A stretch of 13,328 nucleotides of DNA from NCBI GenBank assembly GCA_009776625.1, contig WRNL01000033.1:1-13328 (forward strand), read 5' to 3'. The notes beneath the pieces are model-generated. The model had not been told where the DNA came from, did no database searches, and saw only the letters and a program-made list of their open reading frames with translations. Both the position numbers and the translations under genes were made by a program. Numbering within the stretch: the stretch's first letter is position 1; the number at the start of each line of letters is the position of its first letter. Of the stretch, positions 6,711 to 13,281 are shown piece after piece. This stretch comes from Methanomassiliicoccaceae archaeon. Its GTDB lineage: Archaea > Thermoplasmatota > Thermoplasmata > Methanomassiliicoccales > Methanomethylophilaceae.

Positions 6711-7607
6711 ATGAGGGTTCTGATAGTGGATGACAATGCTGCCCTTCGGGAGGTCCTGACAGAGGTCGTGTCCGGCGCGGGCCATTCGGCCGTCGCCGCG
6801 TCCACCGTTGACGGGGCGTTGTCCCTCGTCGCATCCTTCCGCCCCGACCTGATCCTCCTGGACACCGACGCCAACGACGGCCGGGGCTCCGAGCTCCTGG
6901 ACAGGATGCAGGGCGGCTCCCCCCAGATATCCACGCCAGTCGTAACGATAAGCGGCCGGAACAGGCAGGCGCCGAGGGACAGCCCCGCCGTCGTGGGCAG
7001 CATCGGGAAGCCGTTCGCCTCGCAGGAGGTCATAGACGCCATCGAGGGGGCGGCGGGAGGGGAGGATGCGCCGGAGGAGCCGCCAGCGGCGGAGGCCGAC
7101 CGGCACGAGGCCGGCCCCGTGGCCCCGAGGGAGACCCTGGCGCAGAAGGGCGTGTCCTTCGGCAGCTCCTACGTCATGTTCCGCAGCAGCCCGAACGAGA
7201 TCCACGACCTCATATCGGCCTTCGGCAGCGAGGGATACGACCTGCTCGTGGTGACGACCCGCAGGAAGAAGACGGTCAGGAAAAGGTTCAGGAACCGCGA
7301 CATGAGCGTCCTGACGGTGTCGGCGGGGCGCGGCAGCGCAGGCATATACGGGCTGGGCGGGATGATAGACGGCGTGGGCGAGTTCGTGAGGGGCGCCGCC
7401 AGGCCGGTCGTCGCCTTCGACGACATGGACAAGGTCATGGACAGGAACGGCATGAACTCCACCCTCACGGCGATACACCAGGTAGTCACGGGGGAGTACG
7501 GCAGGAGCCACACGTTCATAGTGTCCTTGGACCCGAAGAGGATGACGAGGAAGGACAGGGAGATACTGCTCAACCATATGGTCGGCCACGACCCGATGGA
7601 GGAATGA
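6711..7607 (+). CDS. Orphan response regulator: receiver domain plus DUF835-like domain
   Basis: A 298-residue two-domain protein. Residues 1-113 form a CheY-type receiver with every key residue: Asp7-Asp8 (VDDN), phospho-acceptor Asp51 (LILLDTD), Ser81 (VVTISG) and Lys100-Pro101 (GKPF). It should therefore be phosphorylatable. Residues about 114-142 are an acidic, Ala/Pro-rich linker. Residues about 145-298 resemble DUF835, a domain frequent in archaeal signalling proteins and of unknown activity, with GIYGLGGMIDGVGEFVRG, PVVAFDDMDKVMDRNGM and HTFIVSLDPKRMT. No DNA-binding domain or histidine kinase is seen here, so the partner kinase must be elsewhere. Its stop overlaps an upstream in-frame ATG of enolase (ATGA, 7604-7607), so the genes are probably co-transcribed. 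The output could be protein-protein contact rather than transcription. Confidence 0.85.
   Translation: MRVLIVDDNAALREVLTEVVSGAGHSAVAASTVDGALSLVASFRPDLILLDTDANDGRGSELLDRMQGGSPQISTPVVTISGRNRQAPRDSPAVVGSIGKPFASQEVIDAIEGAAGGEDAPEEPPAAEADRHEAGPVAPRETLAQKGVSFGSSYVMFRSSPNEIHDLISAFGSEGYDLLVVTTRRKKTVRKRFRNRDMSVLTVSAGRGSAGIYGLGGMIDGVGEFVRGAARPVVAFDDMDKVMDRNGMNSTLTAIHQVVTGEYGRSHTFIVSLDPKRMTRKDREILLNHMVGHDPMEE
7598..7602 (+). promoter_or_regulatory. Shine-Dalgarno site that fixes the enolase start
   Basis: GGAGG is 7 bases before ATG 7610 but only one base before the alternative ATG 7604. The second ATG is therefore the better start. Confidence 0.7.
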
Positions 7608-7609
7608 GG

Positions 7610-8875
7610 ATGAAGATAGAGAAGGTATGGGCAAGAGAAGTTCTGGACTCCAGGGGGAACCCCACTGTCGAGGCGGAGCTCACGGTAGGCGGCAAGAGGA
7701 TAACGGCGATAGCCCCTTCGGGGGCTTCCACGGGCACATGGGAGGCGTTCGAGCTGAGGGACGGCGGGGGACGGTACGGCGGCAAAGGCGCCATGAGGGC
7801 GGTGGAGGGCATAAGGGGCGAGGTCTCCAAGGCGCTGACAGGCATGGACCCCTCGGACCAGAGGGCCATTGACTACGCCCTCATCGACCTGGACGGCACC
7901 GACAACAAGTCCAGGCTGGGCGGGAATGCGACCACGGCGGTCTCCCTGGCGGCGGCGAAGGCGGGCGCTCTCTCGCTCGGCATGGAGGTGTACGAGCACA
8001 TAGGGGGCGACCATGCGACGCTCCCTGTGCCGATGTTCAACATCATCAACGGGGGGAAGCATGCGGGCGGGGGGCTCAAGGTGCAGGAGTGCATGATTGT
8101 CCCCGCTGGCGTGGGGTCGTTCTCGGAGTGCCTGAGGGCGGCCTCGGAGATATACATGGAGCTGAAGTCCATACTGAAGAAGAGGCACGGGGCGAGCGCG
8201 GCCAACATCGGCGACGAGGGAGGCTTCGCCCCCCCGCTGAGGACGGTCGAGGAGGCCATGGGGGTGATAATGGAGGCGATATCCGGCGCAGGGTACTCCC
8301 CTGGCGACGAGGTGTCCCTGGCGATCGACGCGGCCGCCTCGGAGTTCTATGCGGGCGGCGTCTACGAGGTGGACGACCAGAGGCTGACCGCCGTGGAGCT
8401 GGCGGACATGTACGCGTCCCTGGCGGAGAGGTTCCCGCTTATCTCTATCGAGGATCCTTTCTTCGAGGACGACTTCGACACGACCGCCGAGCTCACATCC
8501 ATGATCGGCAAGAGGGTGCAGGTGGTGGGCGACGACATATTCGTCACCAACACCGGGCGCCTGTGCAAAGGGATAGAGATGGGGGCCGCGAACGCGATGC
8601 TCCTCAAGGTCAACCAGATAGGCACGATCACCGAGTCCGAGGACGCCGCCAGGATGTGCGCCGACAACGACTACGGCGTGGTGGTGTCCCACAGGTCCGG
8701 GGAGACAGAGGACGCCACCATAGCGGACCTCGCCGTGGGCTGGGGCACAGGGCAGATAAAGACCGGGGCGCCCGCCAGGGGGGAGCGCACCGCGAAGTAC
8801 AACAGGCTGCTCAGGATAGAGGAGTACCTGGGCGGGAAGGCGGCGTTCCCTGGGAAGAGGGCTTTCAGGCAGTGA
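7610..8875 (+). CDS. eno: Enolase (phosphopyruvate hydratase)
   Basis: A 421-residue enolase of normal length, interconverting 2-phosphoglycerate and phosphoenolpyruvate in glycolysis and gluconeogenesis. N-terminal motifs are VLDSRGNPTVE (11-21) and the mobile loop SGASTGTWEAFELRDG (37-52). The barrel has FNIINGGKHAGGGLKVQECM (143-162), general acid/base Glu203 in GDEGG, magnesium ligands Asp240, Glu281 (SIEDPF) and Asp308 (VGDDIF), catalytic Lys333 (LLKVNQIGT), SHRSGETED (360-368) and Lys384 in IKTGAPARGER. Start ATG 7610 has a well-spaced GGAGG; ATG 7604 would add two residues. One mild oddity is HAGGGL with QECM, where most enolases have an Asn in the former and QEFM in the latter. It lies between the receiver-DUF835 gene and NAPRTase in one apparent operon. 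Confidence 0.97.
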   Translation: MKIEKVWAREVLDSRGNPTVEAELTVGGKRITAIAPSGASTGTWEAFELRDGGGRYGGKGAMRAVEGIRGEVSKALTGMDPSDQRAIDYALIDLDGTDNKSRLGGNATTAVSLAAAKAGALSLGMEVYEHIGGDHATLPVPMFNIINGGKHAGGGLKVQECMIVPAGVGSFSECLRAASEIYMELKSILKKRHGASAANIGDEGGFAPPLRTVEEAMGVIMEAISGAGYSPGDEVSLAIDAAASEFYAGGVYEVDDQRLTAVELADMYASLAERFPLISIEDPFFEDDFDTTAELTSMIGKRVQVVGDDIFVTNTGRLCKGIEMGAANAMLLKVNQIGTITESEDAARMCADNDYGVVVSHRSGETEDATIADLAVGWGTGQIKTGAPARGERTAKYNRLLRIEEYLGGKAAFPGKRAFRQ

Positions 8876-8879
8876 TCCC

Positions 8880-10067
8880 ATGGGGAGGCTGTTCATCGCT
8901 GACGAGGAGGACGTGCGCAGCGGGCGCACGATGGACATATACTTCGAGCGCACGAAGGAGATACTCGAGGAGTCAGGGCTCTCAGGGACCGAGGTTTGCG
9001 CGGAGGTGGCCGGCGGGTCCCTGCCGAAAGGCTGGGAGTGGGCGGTTTTCTGCGGGCTCGAGGAGGTCATAAGGCTCACCGAGGGCCTCCCCATATCCAT
9101 GTCCGCGGTCCCGGAGGGGACGGTGTTCAGGACGAGGACGGCCGGCAGCGTGAGGGTCCCCCTCTTGAACATATTCGGGGCATACACGGACTTCGGGGTC
9201 ATGGAGACGGCGATACTGGGGATGCTCTGCCAGCCGTCCGGCATAGCCACCGCCGCCGCCCGCACGAAGATCGCCGCCAGGGGGAAGACCGTCCTGGCGT
9301 TCGGCAACAGGAGGATGCACCCGGCAATTTCGGGGGTGCTGGACAGGTCCTCGTACATAGGGGGGTGCGACGCGGTGTCGTCCAGGATGGGCGGGGACAT
9401 AATCGGGAGCGAGCCCATTGGGACCGTCCCCCACACGCTGATGCTGCTGATGGGGAGCAACGACGCCGCGTTCAGGGCGTTCGACAGGGTCATAGACAAA
9501 GGCGTCCCCAGGATAATGCTCATCGACACCTTCTCCGACGAGAGGGCGGCGGCGCTGGAGGCCTGCGCGTCCGTCAAGGACCTCAAGGGCGTAAGGCTCG
9601 ACACCCCCGGGTCGAGGAGGGGGAACTTCAAGGAGCTCATAAACGAGGTCCGCTGGGAGCTGGACATGAACGGCCACAGGGACGTGGAGATCATAGTGTC
9701 CGGCGGGCTGGACGAGCAGTCCATCGCCAAGATAGTGGACGCCTCCGTGTCCGGGTTCGGGGTCGGGACGTCCATAAGCAACTCCCCCACGCTGGACCTC
9801 TCCATGGACGTGGTGGAGAAGGACGGGCACCCAGTGTCCAAGAGGGGGAAGTTCGGCGGGAGGAAGTTCGCGTACAGGTGCCCGCAGTGCTTCGAGATGG
9901 GCGTGTCGCTGAGGCCCGACGACAGGATAGCCTGCGGCTGCGGCCGCGGCATGGACATGATCGAGGAGGAGGTCCTCCGCGACGGGAAGAGGGTGGGGAA
10001 GGAGAGGTCGCCCTCGGAGGTCCGCGGCTACGTGCTCGAGCAGCTCAGGGCTATGGGGGAGCTGTGA
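8880..10067 (+). CDS. Nicotinate phosphoribosyltransferase (archaeal type)
   Basis: A 395-residue enzyme that joins nicotinate to PRPP to give nicotinate mononucleotide, the entry step of NAD salvage. It closely resembles the Thermoplasma enzyme in length and motif order: DIYFERT (19-25), PEGTVF (78-83), FGVMETAILGMLCQPSGI (105-122), FGNRRMHPAIS (141-151), RSSYIGGCDAVS (156-167), GTVPH (181-185), DTPGSRRGNF (241-250), IIVSGGLDE (271-279) and FGVGTSIS (293-300). A C-terminal zinc knuckle follows: Cys334, Cys337, Cys352 and Cys354 (CPQC, CGC). It starts four bases after the enolase stop with little ribosome-binding site, suggesting coupled translation. A quinolinate phosphoribosyltransferase is excluded by length and the zinc domain. 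The name pncB is also used for this activity in bacteria. Confidence 0.92.
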   Translation: MGRLFIADEEDVRSGRTMDIYFERTKEILEESGLSGTEVCAEVAGGSLPKGWEWAVFCGLEEVIRLTEGLPISMSAVPEGTVFRTRTAGSVRVPLLNIFGAYTDFGVMETAILGMLCQPSGIATAAARTKIAARGKTVLAFGNRRMHPAISGVLDRSSYIGGCDAVSSRMGGDIIGSEPIGTVPHTLMLLMGSNDAAFRAFDRVIDKGVPRIMLIDTFSDERAAALEACASVKDLKGVRLDTPGSRRGNFKELINEVRWELDMNGHRDVEIIVSGGLDEQSIAKIVDASVSGFGVGTSISNSPTLDLSMDVVEKDGHPVSKRGKFGGRKFAYRCPQCFEMGVSLRPDDRIACGCGRGMDMIEEEVLRDGKRVGKERSPSEVRGYVLEQLRAMGEL

Positions 10068-10073
10068 CCGGGC

Positions 10074-10084
10074 GGCTCACAGCC
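10074..10084 (+). terminator. Small hairpin after NAPRTase
   Basis: GGCT (10074-10077) pairs with AGCC (10081-10084) over a 3-base loop just after the stop, followed by an A6 run and a C4 run. It is weak and lacks a T-run on this strand. Confidence 0.2.
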
Positions 10085-10105
10085 CCGAAAAAACCCCTTA
10101 CATGT

Positions 10106-10117
10106 ATTATATAAAGG
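10106..10117 (+). promoter_or_regulatory. TATA-like box, upstream of two in this spacer
   Basis: ATTATATAAAGG is a good box A in a GC-rich context, predicting a start near 10135. No good gene follows at once; an eight-codon ORF begins at 10132. It may give a long-leader transcript of the four-cysteine gene or a short RNA. Confidence 0.45.
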
Positions 10118-10190
10118 TTTCTCCATCGAAAATGAGTAGTTTGCGACGTTTATTGTAGGTTTGGGCGGGATGCGAAAACCAACTAACAGA

Positions 10191-10200
10191 AAGCTTATAT
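10191..10200 (+). promoter_or_regulatory. TATA-like box, downstream of two, for the four-cysteine protein gene
   Basis: AAGCTTATAT, preceded by the purine-rich CAGA that could serve as BRE, predicts a start near 10222. That is just at the 5' arm of the 10221-10268 hairpin and about 55 bases before the TTG start. Confidence 0.5.
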
Positions 10201-10220
10201 GTACACTCGACATAGACGAA

Positions 10221-10268
10221 GCCTGCGTTTGTCTGTTGCACATTGGGTGGGATCTGTGACGCGGAGGC
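10221..10268 (+). promoter_or_regulatory. Leader hairpin that covers a Shine-Dalgarno sequence
   Basis: GCCTGCGT (10221-10228) can pair with ACGC (10259-10262) and AGGC (10265-10268), leaving GG bulged between them. The 3' arm contains GGAGG (10263-10267), the only good ribosome-binding site for the TTG at 10278. Folding would hide it. The loop is 30 bases, so stability by itself is uncertain. Confidence 0.35.
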
Positions 10269-10277
10269 GGCGCAAAA

Positions 10278-10565
10278 TTGGAGCAGGTTACTTTGAGTCG
10301 CAGCATCATGTTCAATGCGTCATCCACCCCTGGCAGCACCAGCGTCCGCACGCTGGACAACAGCGGCCCGAGGGCTTTTATGAAGATATACTGCCCCTGC
10401 GGCAAGATCGTGGATCTCGGCAAGAGGGAGATGGGCGTCAAGCTGTCGCTGAAGAAGGAGCTCGAGTGCACCGCCTGCAGGAACGCCCGCATCTCGAGGG
10501 ACATCGATTTCCTGAACGACCTCTTCGACCCGGACAGGACGGTCGAGGAATACCCACTGTATTGA
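10278..10565 (+). CDS. Small four-cysteine (zinc-ribbon-like) protein, function unknown
   Basis: A 95-residue protein if TTG 10278 is the start. Residues 1-34 are Ser/Thr-rich and probably disordered. The core, MKIYCPCGKIVDLGKREM followed by LECTACRNAR, has Cys39, Cys41, Cys64 and Cys67, a likely zinc ribbon with an unusual CXC half. It ends with an acidic segment, DFLNDLFDPDRTVEEYPLY. I do not recognise a named family. TTG 10278 is favoured by GGAGG ten bases upstream and by GC-rich third codon positions throughout the N-terminal part. ATG 10308 has no visible ribosome-binding site; ATG 10380, with GAGGG five bases upstream, would give a 61-residue core only. It appears monocistronic with its own promoter or promoters. 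Confidence 0.65.
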   Translation: MEQVTLSRSIMFNASSTPGSTSVRTLDNSGPRAFMKIYCPCGKIVDLGKREMGVKLSLKKELECTACRNARISRDIDFLNDLFDPDRTVEEYPLY

Positions 10566-10602
10566 TTTTTACGGTGTGTTATATAAGGTAATGAAATAAC
10601 AC
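10566..10602 (+). terminator. T-run and hairpin after the four-cysteine gene
   Basis: TTTTT (10566-10570) directly follows the stop, fitting archaeal T-rich termination. GTGTTAT (10576-10582) and ATAACAC (10596-10602) then form a 7-base inverted repeat with a 13-base loop, followed by GATTTTA. Confidence 0.45.
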
Positions 10603-10648
10603 GATTTTACCACTCCGTATGTGTTAAATGAAGTGCCATGACATACGG
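10579..10648 (+). ncRNA. Candidate small RNA or intergenic fold between convergent genes
   Basis: TTATATAAGG at 10579-10588 looks like a box A with a predicted start near 10608. It is followed by a perfect 8-base inverted repeat, CCGTATGT (10615-10622) with ACATACGG (10641-10648). A further pair, CCTCCCC (10654-10660) with GGGGAGG (10685-10691), lies just before the topA stop. No reading frame explains these. They may simply be terminators for the two facing genes. Confidence 0.25.
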
Positions 10649-10700
10649 CATCCCCTCCCCCCATGCTATACGCCGCTCGCGGTTGGGGAGGCGGTTGGAC

Positions 10701-13082
10701 TCAGGGTTCAGCCTTCGTAGCGACCTTCTTCCTGACCGCCGGCGTCTTCTTCTTCGCAGGGGCCTTCTTGGCCGGCGCGGCTTTCTTCTTCGCCGCTGGC
10801 GCGTCCGCGCCGTCCTTCTTGGCAGGCTTCCTCCGCCTGGTGCCGCGAGTCTCGCAGTCGGGGTTGACGCACTCGTTGGAGCCGTTGAAGACCACTATGG
10901 GGGAGCCGCAGCCACCGCACTGTTCGCCAGCGGAGGCCAGCGACCCCCTCGGCCTGAGCGGGTAGGTCTGGGAACACTTCGGCCACTCGGAGCAGCCGGC
11001 GAAGCGCCTCCCCGCTTTGGAGAACATTATCCTGATCGTGCCGTCCCCGCAGGCAGGGCACTTCCCGAGGTCGTTCCTGTCGGTGTTGCTCTTGCACCGG
11101 GGGTCTATGCACTGGACCGAGGGCGGCACGCCCTTCCTTATTATCTTGAGCTGCGCGAGGCCGCATACCTCGCAGACGGTCTCGGTGGTCTGTATCAGCG
11201 CGCCCCTCGGGAGGGGGTACGCCCTGGCGCACTCCGGGAAGCCGTCGCACCCGATGAAGTTGCCGTTCTTGGACCTCTTGATCAGCATGTTGCTGCCGCA
11301 GGTCGGGCACAGCCCGATGAACTGCTGCGCCCTCAGGGCGGAGCGGATCTCGTCGCCGAACTGCTCCTTCTCCGAGGATATGCCCTTGGCGACCTCGAAC
11401 AGCATGTCCTGCGACTCCTTCACGACGCCCTCCAGCGTGTTCTTCCCCTCGCTGATGTCCACCATGTCGGACTCCAGCCTGGACGTCATCTCCGGCGCCG
11501 TTATGCCGCCGCCGTACTTCTCTAGGGACTTCGTCAGGGCCACGCCGCTGGCGGTGGGTATCATGTTGTTCCCTTGGACGTAGTTGCGGGAGAACAGCTT
11601 GCTTATGATCTCGTGCCTCGTGCTCTTGGTCCCCAGCTGCAGCCTGTCCATCTCCTGGATCAGGGACCCCTGGTTGTACCTGAACGGGGGCTTGGTCGCG
11701 GAGTCCTCGAGGGAGACGGACCTGACGTCGATCTCGTCACCGGCTTTCAGCGGCGGTATCCTGGACTCGACGCTCTTTAGATATTTCTTGTAGTACTTCT
11801 TCCAGCCCTGCTCCTTCTGGACGTAGCCGCGCGCCTTGAACGGCTCGCCGCCGACGTCGATGGAGCATATCGTTTCCTCGGCCACGGCGTTCGGTCCCAC
11901 CGTCGCCAGGAACCTCCTGGCGATGAGCTCGTAGAGCTTCCACTTGTCCCCCTTCATCTTGTCGGAGCTGGCGCCCGCCGTGGGGTATATGGGGGGGTGG
12001 TCCGTCGTCCTCTTCTTGCCCCTGGACGGCGATATGCTGGCCTGGGCGAGGACCTCCTCGGCCTCGGCCTTGAAGTCGGAGTCCCTCAGCTTCTCCAGCA
12101 CGCCCCGCATGCTGAGGCTCTTGGGGTACTCCGTGTTCTCTGTGCGCGGGTACGAGATGTACCCGCCCATGTACAGGTCCTCGGCGAGCTTCATCGCCGT
12201 CGTCGGGGGTATCCCGATCTTGTTGGCCTCCACCTGCATGAGGGTGGTGTCGAAGGGCGACGGCCGGTACTCCTCCTTCGTGGAGACCTCGTACGATGTT
12301 ATGGTCGCCTTCTTCACGCCGGAGACCCTGGACATGACCGCGTCCGCGTCGTCCTTGCCCCAGAAGGGGTTCCTCTCGTGCTCCCCTTTGAAGGCGAGCA
12401 TCCCGAACTTCCCCCCGACGTTCCAGAACGGGACGGGGACGAAGCCCTCGATCTCCTCGTGCCTGTCCACTAAAAGCTTGAGCGTGGGGCTCTGCACCCT
12501 CCCCACGGACATGAAGTTCTTGCCCACCTGCCCCGATGACAGGGAAACTAGCCTCGTAAGCACGGCGCCCCACGAGAGGTCTATGATCTGCCTCGCCTCG
12601 GCGGCGTCTGCCAGCCTCTTGTCCGGCGACGTGAGCTCGGAGAACGCCCTCTCCACCTCTCCTTTGGTGAGCGCGCTGAACTTCGCCCGCTTGACCTTGG
12701 ACATGTCGGCGCCGACGGCGGTGACCGTCTCCATGCCGATGAGCTCCCCCTCCCTGTCGAAGTCGGTGGCGATGATGATCTCGTCGGCGGTCCTGGCGTA
12801 CTCGTCGATCCTGCCCAGTATGGACTTGACCCTCACCTTTTTCACAGGCTCTGTGTAAACCATGTCGACCGGCGGCACCGCTCCCCAGTCGTTGTACTCG
12901 TCCGGGTAGTCGAGCTCGATGATGTGGCCCCTGAGGCTCACCACCGTGTAGTCGTCCCCGCCCGCCTCGAACTTCAGGACCGTGACCCCGCCCCCCGACC
13001 CGGACTCGGTCTTCCCGTCGGACAATATGGCGGAGATCCTCCTCGCGGCGTTGGCCTTCTCCGTGATTATCAGTTTCCGCAT
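10701..13082 (-). CDS. topA: DNA topoisomerase I (type IA), with zinc ribbons and H1-like tail
   Basis: A 793-residue type IA topoisomerase that relaxes negatively supercoiled DNA through a 5'-phosphotyrosine. The Toprim domain has Glu8 (LIITEKA) and the acidic DFDREGE motif (107-113). Residues 191-206 give MSVGRVQSPTLKLLVD. The catalytic Tyr311 lies in GGYISYPRTENTEYP, followed by TDHPPIYPT (360-368) and the core up to about 580. Four C4 zinc ribbons follow: Cys592/595/612/618, 637/640/658/663, 675/678/697/703 and 722/725/738/743. The last 45 residues are Lys/Ala/Pro-rich like histone H1. Start ATG 13082 is chosen because a TATA box about 26 bases upstream implies a leaderless mRNA; ATGs at 13097 and 13100 would lie before the transcription start. 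No helicase domain is present, so it is not reverse gyrase. Confidence 0.95.
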   Translation of the reverse strand: MRKLIITEKANAARRISAILSDGKTESGSGGGVTVLKFEAGGDDYTVVSLRGHIIELDYPDEYNDWGAVPPVDMVYTEPVKKVRVKSILGRIDEYARTADEIIIATDFDREGELIGMETVTAVGADMSKVKRAKFSALTKGEVERAFSELTSPDKRLADAAEARQIIDLSWGAVLTRLVSLSSGQVGKNFMSVGRVQSPTLKLLVDRHEEIEGFVPVPFWNVGGKFGMLAFKGEHERNPFWGKDDADAVMSRVSGVKKATITSYEVSTKEEYRPSPFDTTLMQVEANKIGIPPTTAMKLAEDLYMGGYISYPRTENTEYPKSLSMRGVLEKLRDSDFKAEAEEVLAQASISPSRGKKRTTDHPPIYPTAGASSDKMKGDKWKLYELIARRFLATVGPNAVAEETICSIDVGGEPFKARGYVQKEQGWKKYYKKYLKSVESRIPPLKAGDEIDVRSVSLEDSATKPPFRYNQGSLIQEMDRLQLGTKSTRHEIISKLFSRNYVQGNNMIPTASGVALTKSLEKYGGGITAPEMTSRLESDMVDISEGKNTLEGVVKESQDMLFEVAKGISSEKEQFGDEIRSALRAQQFIGLCPTCGSNMLIKRSKNGNFIGCDGFPECARAYPLPRGALIQTTETVCEVCGLAQLKIIRKGVPPSVQCIDPRCKSNTDRNDLGKCPACGDGTIRIMFSKAGRRFAGCSEWPKCSQTYPLRPRGSLASAGEQCGGCGSPIVVFNGSNECVNPDCETRGTRRRKPAKKDGADAPAAKKKAAPAKKAPAKKKTPAVRKKVATKAEP
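10710..10835 (-). repeat. Low-complexity Lys/Ala/Pro-rich tail of topoisomerase I
   Basis: Codons for residues about 751-793 alternate AAG, GCC/GCG and CCG, giving pieces such as APAAKKKAAPAKKAPAKKKT. The plus strand shows repeated TTCTTC and GGCC blocks. It resembles H1/AlgP-like DNA-binding tails and is likely to vary in length between strains. Confidence 0.8.
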
Positions 13083-13103
13083 TCGGGCAAGCGACATCAT
13101 AGG

Positions 13104-13114
13104 AATTATATAAC
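13104..13114 (-). promoter_or_regulatory. Leaderless box A promoter of topA
   Basis: On the minus strand GTTATATAATT (plus-strand positions 13104-13114) is a near-consensus box A. Its centre is about 26 bases before ATG 13082, so transcription should begin at or next to the start codon. Confidence 0.65.
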
Positions 13115-13123
13115 CGTTGGGAA

Positions 13124-13162
13124 GTCGCCGCGCCCCGCCTGGAAAGGCGAGTGGACGGCGAT
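13124..13162. other. Two-tier stem-loop with GGAA loop in the topA upstream region
   Basis: GTCGCCG (13124-13130) pairs with CGGCGAT (13156-13162; six Watson-Crick pairs and one G-U). Inside, CGCCT (13136-13140) pairs perfectly with AGGCG (13145-13149), closing a GGAA loop. The internal loop is CGCCC against AGTGGA. It lies upstream of the topA promoter, so it is not in topA mRNA. It could be an RNA element on either strand, a protein-binding DNA site or chance. Confidence 0.35.
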
Positions 13163-13206
13163 CCCTGGCCTGTTTGTGACGAAGCTGTCCGCTCGCGTAT
13201 CCATAT

Positions 13207-13220
13207 AGTTTATATTTACC
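13207..13220 (+). promoter_or_regulatory. Plus-strand TATA promoter divergent from topA
   Basis: TAGTTTATATTTACC around 13206-13220 is a box A in otherwise GC-rich sequence, predicting a start near 13238 on the plus strand. The transcribed gene runs off the window. Confidence 0.55.
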
Positions 13221-13281
13221 CGTAGGCATATAGAGGAGTAAGGACCGTTGCGCGTACAGCGCACATCTGGGGGAAACAGAA

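Noticed and set aside
7169..9958. Very long minus-strand frame (929 codons) opposite the regulator, enolase and NAPRTase
   Set aside because: It is the mirror of strongly supported genes in GC-rich DNA, has no domain and a Pro/Arg/His-rich low-complexity composition.
10170..10259. 29-codon ORF (MRKPTNRKLICTLDIDEACV...) in the spacer before the four-cysteine gene
   Set aside because: It runs across the second TATA box, has A/T-ending codons unlike the neighbours and only a poor ribosome-binding site; probably chance.
10590..10700. C/D box guide RNA in the convergent spacer
   Set aside because: ATGA-like pieces are present but there is no proper C box and no CTGA D box in this stretch.
13124..13162. 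SRP RNA helix 8 for the GGAA stem-loop
   Set aside because: The conserved asymmetric loop of SRP RNA (AGCAG side) is absent and no further SRP helices are seen around it.
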